Source: Pyropia haitanensis
Lineage: Eukaryota; Rhodophyta; Bangiophyceae; Bangiales; Bangiaceae
Direction of reading: 5' to 3'
Assembly (NCBI GenBank): GCA_008729055.1
Contig: SDUX01000005.1
Span: 2,538,955 to 2,602,954 of the forward strand
Length of the DNA stretch: 64,000 bases
Both the position numbers and the translations under genes were made by a program. Below are positions 41,640 to 50,165 of this stretch, one piece after another. The notes below the pieces were generated by a model. That model saw only the letters and a program-made list of their open reading frames with translations, was not told where the DNA came from and did not search any database. Positions within the stretch are counted from its first letter, which is position 1. Each line of letters starts with the position of its first letter.

Positions 41640-44477
41640 TCAATACAACAGCTCGGCCTTCCGCAGCAGCTCCAGGCTCATGCCCACATCAGAAATCATG
41701 CGACCGTACAAGTCCTCCAGGCCATCCAACCCGCAAACTATAGTCCGTGAGGCGTCAGACTCGCCGATGGCATCCACGCACCCAGACCAATCCCGACGCA
41801 GGACATACAGCATAGCGACGCGCTCGTTCCACTCCTCCCACGACGGACCAAAGATGCCCCGCACTTGTGACCACCTCCTTGGCACCACGGTGTTGGCATC
41901 AAACGAGCCGTCCATGCCCGGCGCAGTGCTCTTCAGCGAGATCAGGACCATGACGAGGGCATCCTTCGGGTAGGGACCGGAGGTCAGACTGCACCGCAGG
42001 AAGATCACACCGTCCACCGCTGGATGCCCCGTCGACGTCCTCCATACAGTACGCAGCAGTTGACGGTGCTTGGCGGGCTGCTTCGCCATCTGGACCAGCA
42101 GCGACAGGTCTCGAGACGCTACCGCCTTCTTAGGGGTTGCAAAGTCCAGCTGCACGTTGCGCAGGATGTCGCTGGAGCCGCAAAAGATGTTGGCAGAGAG
42201 CGGCGGCGGCTTCACGTCACCAGCACTATCATCCGAGCGGGAAGACGCGTACACCTCGGACAGGGTGCGGCTCGAGAACTGGTCGCGGTTGAGTGCGCGT
42301 GCTTGCGACGCAGCGACCTCCCACCAGAGGTGGAAGTCCTCCCAGATGGTGCCAATGTCGTGGGCTGTGCACGCAACCATCTTCCGCAACGCAGCGATCA
42401 GCGGGTGGTTGGACTGAGAGTCCTGCACGTTGGTCACAAATGATGAGGCCGGCATGAGAGGACGACACAATTTCGGACCCGACAAGATGATCTTGCCATC
42501 AGACCCGAGCTTGTCCAGGCAGCGGAGGCCCTCCTCAGTGCGCACCCGCCTTGCACTCCGCATCCGCCGCCCGAGCACCAGGAAAGACACGAGCCGCAGC
42601 GACACATCTTCAAACCCCAACTCGCTGCACGTCAATCCGCTGTCTTCAGCTGCTTCCTCCACCAGAGATTCCAGGTGCGCCTCCTCCGCTGAAGAATGCG
42701 GGTAGGTCCGGTGAGTGCGCAGAAGGACATGCAGCTTGGTGAGGAGGCGTGAGTGCCCACAAGTCAGGGAAGCGCAATAGCGCGCAACCGCAGAGAGCCG
42801 CTGCCGACCGACAGGTGAGTTGATCGCATGGTCCTTGTCTCGCAGCTGCCCAAACACCACCTTGCCACCAATCACCATCTGGGAGCCCCGAGAGTAGAAC
42901 TCCCGCAGAGCAGGTAGAAAGAAGCGAGCCGCGTCCGGGAGCGGGATCAGCGTCAGGGTGTACCCAGACTTCAACGGCGAGCGGGACACAGGCGTAGTCA
43001 TCAGGTACATGAGGGAGACGAGGATGGTTGAAAACGCGGCAGGACCATAGCGCTTCTGGGCATCATCACTGAGGAAAAACCGCACGCCTTCCCCACCCGA
43101 GGAGTACGGCTTGAAGGGACCCGCAGGAAGAACCTCACACGCCCCGACCTCGTCCACCAACAGGATCACGCCTTTGCCGGGAGTGCGTGCTTGCAGCCGC
43201 GCAAAGAGGATGTCCGCAGCCGTCCACACGTCAACAGCGGTCAGAGTCCCCTTGGAGAGCGCGGCCCCGCATCGGTCGAGGAACAACACCCAGCTCTGCG
43301 CGGTGTGGACGGGGAAGGTGCCGACAAACAGGAACCGCAGCAAAACGGGAAGCTGCCGTGCGTACCCTCCATGCTCCTTCGCCCTCATCTTGACCAGCGA
43401 CGACTCCAGCTCCACGTCCAGGCGGCAGAGGTCGTTAAACGTCACCGGAAAGACGACGTTGGCGCTCGCCCAGTTCAGGGCCTGGCGGTGCTCCGCATAC
43501 TTGGCCTGCTCACGCGCAGGCAGCTGGTCGTACGCCTGGATCAGGTCCGGCAGGCGACACAAGAGGTTGAAGAAGTGGGTCTTGCCCAAGCCGGGGGTCG
43601 CCCTGAGGAAGACAAGACGAATCCGTTCCAGGTCCTTGGAGTTGGGCAGGAACTGGCGCTTGGTGACAGCGTGGTAGACGGCCAGCCAAAAGACCAGCAG
43701 AGCACCAAGGAGATGCTTCACGTTCACATAAGACACCATCGCGGGGTAGGGCCGAAACACCCGCTTGGATACGGCAGCAATGTCATTGATGGTCGTGTCC
43801 AGGAACTTGGACGCCAGCAGCTCCTTCACGACCTCCTCCAAGGCGGGATCGTCCTCCTCGGGCGTGCGCTTGACGCCATCCTCCAAGCCCACGTCGATGA
43901 AAACGGGCTCCATGCGACCGTCCTCCAGCGCAGCCCAGCCGGCCTTGTCCAGCAATGCCCAATCATCGCCGCGTGAGCCCGGCGTGGCGCCAACATTCTT
44001 TGCATCAGCAGGATGGTCCGAGGCAGCGGACATACGTGTCGTGGATGAGGACCAGCGACGAGTGCGCACGGCAGGCACCACGGCACGTCGAGTGCACAGC
44101 TGCGACGGCGCCCACGTGAACGGCCGCTGCGGCTTGATGGATGGCAGCACAGGCCCGCCATTGGTAATAAAAGAGAGGGAGGGGCCCAACGGCGCCTGGC
44201 ACTGTCGCGCCGTCACAACATCGTGCGCAGCGGACATACGGCGCAACATCCGTCCGGTGGTGAAAGCAGGACTTGTCCGTTCTCGAAGCACCACCAACCC
44301 TGCGCGCGAGGGCGACCGTGCCTGCTCACGGTCTCCACACGCACTAGACCGCCTTGCCGCCATCAGGACGAGTGAATCGGGGGGGTTGCGATAAAAGGGG
44401 GCTGGGCACAGTCGCGCCGGCGGCGGTGGCTTCTTCCCCGAGGGGCTCCCTCGCCACCGCCGCAAGCCCCGCCACAC
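41640..44477 (-). CDS. Crinkler/RHS-like P-loop NTPase with possible nuclease domain
   Basis: 945 codons with no interruption; real translation may start at Met39 (44363), Met80 or Met148 (44036). An N-terminal region of normal composition is followed by a P-loop, VFLRATPGLGKTHFFNLL (288-305), and a Walker B strand GVILLVDEVG (435-444). The segment SRSPLKSGYTLTLIPLPD resembles the SGR...L.PL motif after Walker B in Crinkler (CRN) and trypanosome RHS NTPases. The C-terminus has HPAVDGVIFLRC followed by ALVMVLISLKST, the spacing of a PD-(D/E)xK endonuclease core, but with Ser where Glu/Gln is usual, so activity is doubtful. CRN/RHS proteins are transposon-linked or effector-like nucleases. Flanks here are a TIR element (45.2 kb) and host-like exons. 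It is the longest intact gene in the window. The NTPase is well supported, the family moderately. Confidence 0.6.
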   Translation of the reverse strand: MWRGLRRWRGSPSGKKPPPPARLCPAPFYRNPPDSLVLMAARRSSACGDREQARSPSRAGLVVLRERTSPAFTTGRMLRRMSAAHDVVTARQCQAPLGPSLSFITNGGPVLPSIKPQRPFTWAPSQLCTRRAVVPAVRTRRWSSSTTRMSAASDHPADAKNVGATPGSRGDDWALLDKAGWAALEDGRMEPVFIDVGLEDGVKRTPEEDDPALEEVVKELLASKFLDTTINDIAAVSKRVFRPYPAMVSYVNVKHLLGALLVFWLAVYHAVTKRQFLPNSKDLERIRLVFLRATPGLGKTHFFNLLCRLPDLIQAYDQLPAREQAKYAEHRQALNWASANVVFPVTFNDLCRLDVELESSLVKMRAKEHGGYARQLPVLLRFLFVGTFPVHTAQSWVLFLDRCGAALSKGTLTAVDVWTAADILFARLQARTPGKGVILLVDEVGACEVLPAGPFKPYSSGGEGVRFFLSDDAQKRYGPAAFSTILVSLMYLMTTPVSRSPLKSGYTLTLIPLPDAARFFLPALREFYSRGSQMVIGGKVVFGQLRDKDHAINSPVGRQRLSAVARYCASLTCGHSRLLTKLHVLLRTHRTYPHSSAEEAHLESLVEEAAEDSGLTCSELGFEDVSLRLVSFLVLGRRMRSARRVRTEEGLRCLDKLGSDGKIILSGPKLCRPLMPASSFVTNVQDSQSNHPLIAALRKMVACTAHDIGTIWEDFHLWWEVAASQARALNRDQFSSRTLSEVYASSRSDDSAGDVKPPPLSANIFCGSSDILRNVQLDFATPKKAVASRDLSLLVQMAKQPAKHRQLLRTVWRTSTGHPAVDGVIFLRCSLTSGPYPKDALVMVLISLKSTAPGMDGSFDANTVVPRRWSQVRGIFGPSWEEWNERVAMLYVLRRDWSGCVDAIGESDASRTIVCGLDGLEDLYGRMISDVGMSLELLRKAELLY

Positions 44478-45199
44478 AGGCCAGGCCGAGGAGCGCCACG
44501 GCCACTACCGCGTCACCCAGGTCACCCGCCGCCCACAGCCGACCCCCCTCGCAGCGCCCCCGTCAACGCCACCCAAGCACGCTCCCCACGTACGGCGGCG
44601 CACGGCGGGCCGCCGCCCCCGACGGTCGCCAACGTCGCGTTCAGCCCCGCGTTGGCCGCTCCCGCAGCTGCCGTCGCCGCCGTCGACGTCCTGCTATCGC
44701 CTCAGGTGGCGGCGGCGGCGGCCGCCGCCACAAGAGCGGCGGCACGGGCCAGCCGCGCCCGCCGCTCTTCCTCCTTCACCGGCCCTTCCAGCCCCACGCC
44801 GTCGGCAGCGGCGGTGGTGGCGCCCCCCCCCCTCCGCTGCAGCACCTGCTGCGCCAAACGTCACAAATGCCCTCGCATCGCGGCCCGCGGAGGCCACGGA
44901 CCGGGCCGGGGCGAGCCACTCCGCCGCAAACACTAGCGCGGTGGTCGCGTTGCGGGTGGGGGGTCCGCCAACGGCCACCGCCAGGCGCGCCTGCTCTAGC
45001 TAGGGGAAGAAACAGGTCGCCCGCGGCGGACGTTGCCTGAGCGGTGGGGGGCAGATGCCGTGCTTGGCCGCGGTGGCCGCCGCTGTCGGGGGGTGCATGA
45101 GGTCCGAGTGATCGACAGCAGTATCCCCATGCATTCCGTTGAGGACAGGTATTTGATGCGGCAGGACCGACCGGATGCAGTACGCCTGTCCGTGCTGTA
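44478..45199. other. GC-rich spacer with weak coding signal on the minus strand
   Basis: A minus frame at about 44870-44705 reads LAQQVLQRRGGGATTAAADG then VKEEERRARLARAAALVAAA and a stop; it has helix-forming character but no recognisable domain and no clear start. The remainder is Ala/Pro/Arg-coding repeat sequence. 45001-45199 shows nothing. Confidence 0.3.
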
Positions 45200-47030
45200 A
45201 GAGCATGTCTATCGGTGAGCCAAAAAGCTATAGCTAAAAAGCTATTTTTTTTGGCTCCAGCAGAGCGCATGTCTATCTGTGTGGAGCTATTTTTAACTCT
45301 TCCGCCTCAAGTTCTTTTGAAGTTCAACTGTGGTGGAGACTGGACGAGCACCGCTGCCCACCAAAGGCTGCTCCCCGGCAGGCCCTGTCGGCACCGGGCG
45401 TCCTCGCCACGCCTCCCGCGGGGGCGCCGCCGGGGCCCACCCCGGCCTGGGCCACCATCGTGCGGGTGCTGGACGAGGCGGGCGGGCGCGGGACGGGCGG
45501 GACGGGCGGGATTGGCGGCACCGGCGGCGGTGGCGGCGGCGGTGGCGGCGGCGGTGGTGGGACGGCCGGTGGCGGGTTGGCGGCATGGGGCGGCGAGGAG
45601 CTGGAGGCGGCGGCCGCGGCGGCGGTGGCGGCGGCGACGCTTTCCCCCCCGCTGGCCGGCGCGGTGGACCCCGGCGGGGAGCTGCGGGCGCTGGTGGCCC
45701 GCGGCGGGCCGGGCACGTGGACCCGCCTCGCGCCCGTGCTGCGGGCCGCCCTCGAGTCGCGGGGGGGGGGGGGCGTGCCGGGAGAGGCGTCTCCACCTCC
45801 TTTCGCTCGACGCGCTGTGCTACGCCGCCTACTACGTTGCGGTGGAGGCGGAGGCGCTGGGGCGGCGGGGGGGGGGGCAGGGGGGGGGGGGGGGGGGAGG
45901 TGGGCGGAGGAGGAAGCAGCGGATGGACCAGGGGGGGGGGGAGGGGGTGGGAGAGGGGACGGCAATGGCGGGGGGGGTGGGGGGTCTGGCGCGACCACCG
46001 GCCCCCCCTCCGCCGCCACCATCCGCGCTGCCCCCCCCGCCACAACCGCCACCGCCGCCCCCGCCGCCGCGGCGGCCGCCACGGACCGGTCTGTGCTCGC
46101 GTCGCTCGCGGCGGCGGCGGCCCGCCTGGCCGCCGACGACCTGGCGCTGACGGCGGGCCCGACCCCCCCCGCGCTGCCCTGGCGCCGCGGGTGGGTGACG
46201 CCGCTGGCGCGGCTCCTCCGGGCGCACCACCTGCTGCGGGACGGGCCGGGGGGGGAGGCGGTGGTCGCCGCTCTCCGCTCGCGGCCGCGGGTGTGGGGGG
46301 GGGCCCTGCCCCCGCTGTACGCCCTGACCCGGTCGTGGGTGATGGCCACGGCGGGGGCGGGAAGGGGGCCGGGGGGGGGGGGGGTGGCGGGGGGCGCCCC
46401 CGACCCGGCCGCGGTCCTGGGCGGGCTCCGCCCCGCCGCGGCGGCTACGGTGGTGGCCCGCGCGGGGGCGGCGCTGGTGGGGGCGCTGGGTGGGTGGGGG
46501 GGGGGGGGGGTTTAGGGGGGGAGGGCGGGGACCACCCGCCCCCGGCGGCGGCGGCGGCGGCGGTGGGGGTGGCGGCGCCGGTGGGAGGTGGTGGTGGGGG
46601 AGGTGGGGGGGCGCTCGCCGCGCCGCCCTCGCCCCGGCGGCGGCGGCGGGTGGCGGGGTTCGCCCGCCGCCGCCCGCCCGAGCCGGGCGGCGCCACCGGC
46701 GGCGTGGGCGCCGCCTCTGGGAGGAAGGAAAAGGGTGAGCGCCGCAAGGGCGGGCAGCCAGGCGCTGGCCCGCGCTGCTGCTCCGTCGAAGAAGTCGCGA
46801 CAAGAACTCCAACGGCCGACCCAACACCAGGTGGAATGGACGGGCTCGTGGCGGGGTGAGTCCCCAATTCGCGCATCTGATTGGCTTAGCTATAAAGCTA
46901 TCCTTGGAGCCATTCTGCAGAAAATAGCTCAGAGGATAGCTTTTTGGCTCACGGATATAGCTTTTTGGCTCACCGATAGACATGCTCTGAGCTAAAAAAT
47001 AGCTTTTTGGCGCACCGATAGACATGCTCT
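45200..47030. mobile_element. TIR element (1.8 kb) enclosing GC-rich gene-like cargo
   Basis: The left end AGAGCATGTCTATCGGTGAG (45200) matches the right end in inverse orientation (to 47030) over 32 positions with one mismatch. The right side carries a second copy of the same terminal motif (46985-46955 region) and extra GCCAAAAAGCTAT words; the left subterminal part also repeats AAAAAGCTAT. Internally there is no transposase; from 45390 to 46860 the sequence is 80%-plus GC and gene-like. Flanking bases (TA / AT) do not give a clear target duplication. End sequence GAGCATG is loosely like PIF/Harbinger-type elements, but the class is uncertain. A partial copy of its left part lies at 32.1 kb. 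Confidence 0.65.
45385..46520 (+). pseudogene. Gene-like cargo of the TIR element
   Basis: Protein-like islands occur in changing frames between G runs: TWATIVRVLDEAGG-type start near 45450, ELRALVARGGPGTWTRLAPV then LRAALESRG, ERRLHLLSLDALCYAAYYVA then VEAEALGRRG (near 45785-45865, another frame), SVLASLAAAAARLAADDLAL, RGWVTPLARLLRAHHLLRDG and LPPLYALTRSWVMATAG. Such leucine-rich helical segments look like a host alpha-helical repeat protein, which I cannot identify. Frame changes coincide with G homopolymers (45760-45772, 45860-45900). Inside a TIR element this suggests captured exons, although a resident gene hit by nothing but repeats is the alternative. Confidence 0.35.
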
Positions 47031-47199
47031 ATGGCACGTCCTCTAAAAAGTATACATGAGAGAGTTTGCCGTCGAAAGTTTGAAGGCTTCTCGAGGTGGG
47101 GGTGACGACCAATGAGAGCCCTGGAAGCTGCCCCTGTTCGAACACGAGCTTTTGTCGCACGACTGTCTGCCGCATTGGTCCACTGGTATCCGTCTGACA

Positions 47200-47620
47200 C
47201 CAGATAACAACCAAACGAGAGCGCGTTTATCCTCTTCTTGTCCGTTTTTTTCACGAAGCACACCACTGGCTTCGTTATCGCTCCCCCACCTCAGCCGTCT
47301 TTTTTGCATAAAAAGTGGACGCTTCACTCTTTTTGTAGGTCATCTGATCAGTCTCGGGGGGTACACCAGATAAGAACCCAACGGGCTTCATAGACAAACA
47401 CAGGCATCCTGCAGTGTTCGCGGAGAATTGCACGGCAGGCGCGATGTGTGACCGCCCGAATTGGGTCAACAGTCTCTCGGACAGCAGCCTTCTGGACCAA
47501 TCCGAAAACTTAAAAACCCTCGGATCGTAGCCGGTTGCGCTGCCGCGGGTGGACAGACTCCGATCTTCGCGGCGCTCCCCTTCTGACCGGCTGTTTTTTG
47601 AGCCTTCATGCTCCACAGCG
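47200..47620 (-). other. Unrecognised minus-strand ORF remnant
   Basis: A frame ending at 47275 reads YDPRVFKFSDWSRRLLSERL, QFGRSHIAPAVQFSANTAGC and GFLSGVPPETDQMTYKKSEA, which is not low-complexity. After three stops, the same frame resumes at 47200 with TDTSGPMRQTVVRQKLVFEQ and ends at 47029, inside the terminal repeat of the TIR element. A good acceptor (ATCTGGTGTCAG) precedes the second part, so an intron of ~80 bp is possible. No family is recognised; a decayed transposon protein is likely. Confidence 0.3.
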
Positions 47621-47867
47621 ATGGAGGCCATGGTGGCGGCGGTGGTGACGTCTGTGGTGGTGGCGCCTATGCCATCGGAAGCGGAGGCGGCAGTAGCGGC
47701 AATGCAGGTGGCGGTGATGTCCGCGACGACGCCGCAGGCAACGGCAGCGTCGGCGAGGAGGCAGCGCTGTCGGCCCGACACGCGCTCCCACATGACGTCG
47801 TCTGCCCGGCGGCGCCCTTTCTGCTTTGCCACCGGCGCCCCTCTTTGATGACCGCCCTCCCCCTTTC

Positions 47868-47945
47868 CGCACACCCCCCTCCCCCCCCCCCGCCACCGCA
47901 CCCCACCCCCCACCCCCCCCCCGCCCCCCCCCCCTCCCCCCACCC
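47868..47945. repeat. C-rich simple sequence
   Basis: Runs of C broken by single G, A or T bases. It opens Pro- or Gly-rich frames on both strands that are not considered coding. Confidence 0.85.
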
Positions 47946-48139
47946 GCCCGTCATCCCAACCCCCTTCTACCCGCTTCGGCTCCTTTCCCCCCACTTCTCA
48001 GAGACGTGGCGTGCGCAGGTGACTGGCCGAAAGGCCACGGGGGAGGTGGGGGTCTGGTGGTCTACCAATGGTGGCGGCGGCAAGGTGGCGATTGTGGAGC
48101 CGGCAAGGTTGGAGTGGGGGGGGGGGGGGGGCGGCGGCG

Positions 48140-49242
48140 TCAACCGACGGCACTGGCGGTGGCGGCAAGGCTGAGAGGAGGTTCGAACGCATTCTGCCAT
48201 AGGTTGCCTGCGCCAGCAAGCTTTGGCACATTCCGGACAGCGTTCAGTGGACTGTGCTCAAAGTGGGAAGCGATGTTAGCCTCGCGCAGGCAAAACACAG
48301 CCGGAGCATGGCCCACCGCTTCCGGCTCCGTCGGAAATAGATGACGAGCGGACTTGAAAAGATGCGAGTACTTGCTGAAGACCTCCTCAATTAGCTGGAA
48401 CTCCGGGGTGCCAGGCGAAAGTCGGTGGGGGAAGACATCATTTTTCAGGATGAAGTCGTCCGCCTCAGCCGTGTGGATGGGCGCGTTGTCGTAGACGACC
48501 ACGCAACGATCTGGCTGCTGCCTCCTTGGAAGGCCAGGCACTAACTTGTTGATGACAGGCAACAGAACGCTCAAAATATTAGCCAGTCGTTTGCGACGTA
48601 GGCCGGAGGGGGAGGCGTGGTGACTGAGTGGATGGCGCAGTCGCGGTTTCCAACCGCCATCATTGTTGACGTCCGCTCCATGCTATTTTTGTTTTGGGAC
48701 AGGCAATCGTTTCGAAGAATGCGCAGCCAGCGCCCTCGGCGTCTTCGCAGGTCCCCACCTTTCTTGCGTGTCTCGTTCCCCGAAATCAGGCAGCAAAAGG
48801 GAATTTCCAATGAAGCCCGTGCGAACGCCGAGCGCCTTACTTGGTCGCGCTTCCGACGAGTCCGGTACAGGCTCTTGTACAAAGACCCTGTTGTCCGAAG
48901 AATGCGGTCCAGGGTTGCAATCCAGCATTTGTAGTCGTCACGACAACCAGGTAAACCAAACAAAACGTCAAAGGAATCCAGCATTTCTCCAATGAATTGC
49001 TCCGGATCGCACTGCACCACCTCGTTCACCTCCGTCAAGAAGACAGCGGCAAATAGCACGTTGTCCGCACGTCGGTTTTGAATCACCGGGTCAGGCCACC
49101 ACTCGCCTGACGCCTGGTACGCCGTAATCCACGCCTTCCCCGTGTTCCGATAACAGGCCAATCGGCGGCAGGCCTCCGGTAGAGACTTCTCTTCGAAGAG
49201 GACCCGCGAAATGAGCAGCACACGCGCGGTGCCGCCGAACAT
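48140..49242 (-). pseudogene. IS630/Tc1-type DDE transposase with frame break and altered first catalytic site
   Basis: From ATG 49242: SLPEACRRLACYRNTGKAWI (HTH region), FLTEVNEVVQCDPEQFIGEM, then SLEIPFCCLISGNETRKKGG followed by LRRRRGR. This aligns with KIPDRCIVVVDETHIAGP of the copy at 1.4-2.0 kb, so the first catalytic Asp appears as Asn (GNET). The frame stops near 48571. One base over, the domain resumes with VLLPVINKLVPGLP, VVVYDNAPIHTAEADDF (second Asp) and LSPGTPEFQLIEEVFSK (third acidic residue, Glu). Total length is close to a full-length transposase. The frame break and D-to-N change indicate a dead copy. No TIRs were found. Confidence 0.8.
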
Positions 49243-49673
49243 GGTACGCCGCTGAATTCGTCCATAAAACGTAACGGTGCGAGTAATTAATGAAATGCGA
49301 CTAGCGAGACCAGCGGCCTCGCCAGATTGAACTCTATGTGCTTCGGCAATGTCACACTAACGACGGCTAGGAGACAATGACTGCGACCTACTACAAGCCC
49401 CGCGAAACGTGACAGACACGCAGACCGAGCAGTGCTGACTATTTTACGCATAGACATAGGGAATGCCGCAATGCGCGCGGCGCACGCACAGCCGCGCACG
49501 ATTCAGCACTGAAGCTGCGGAGCTCAGCGTAGAACAACTACCGCACTACAACCATGAGATGGAATGTTGAGCAAGCACGAGTTCGCCGTCATAGCTAGCG
49601 TGCCGGCTACCAAATTAAGGAACAGAAGACAGTATAGGACGGTCAGTACACCATCCTCATCAGGTCACTTGGA

Positions 49674-50143
49674 GTGCATTTGAGTACACGAGCATACGAG
49701 CCTCGAGCAAACAGCAGAGCAGCCACGCGATCTGGCGCACGCGCTCCCGACACTGAAACATGGCGCCCAGAAAATGCACCGCATCACGGCACCACCACCG
49801 CCGACAGAGCCCTTGGCCCCAAGAAACAACAACGTGACGTACCGTGTGCTCACGAGGCGCGTCCACGAAAGCTCCGCGCGGAAGGTGCGCGGGGTGGCAG
49901 GATAATAACCCGAGGTGAAGCATGCCAGAGAGAAAGAGGCGGGGCGCAACGGAACGCGGGATGGTGCGCGGGAAGGGAAAACATGAGCAGGGAAAAAAAA
50001 AAAAAAAAAAAAAGGCTGGTCACAGACCTGGCAGTGCCGAAAGTGACGACATCGGTGGCGACGTCCACGGTGGCAACGACGATGCTCTCGAATCGCAAGA
50101 TCGCGAAATTCAATGGCCTGCCAGAATTGACGAGCCAGGTAAG
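49674..50143 (+). CDS. Possible exon ending at a strong splice donor
   Basis: A plus frame ends ...KIAKFNGLPELTSQ and is followed by CCAG|GTAAGTTT (donor at 50144), the best donor in this part of the window. A neighbouring frame reads WPARIDEPGKFPAYWNVMER, which recalls the start of retrotransposon gag proteins, so either frame could be the coding one. A 20-plus A run (49987-50011) lies in the middle and makes the upstream part doubtful. No continuation was identified downstream. Confidence 0.25.
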
Positions 50144-50165
50144 TTTCCAGCGTATTGGAATGTGA

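Noticed and set aside
45330..46859. 509-codon plus-strand frame across the TIR element
   Set aside because: It is Gly/Arg-rich and ignores the protein-like islands, which lie in the other two frames.
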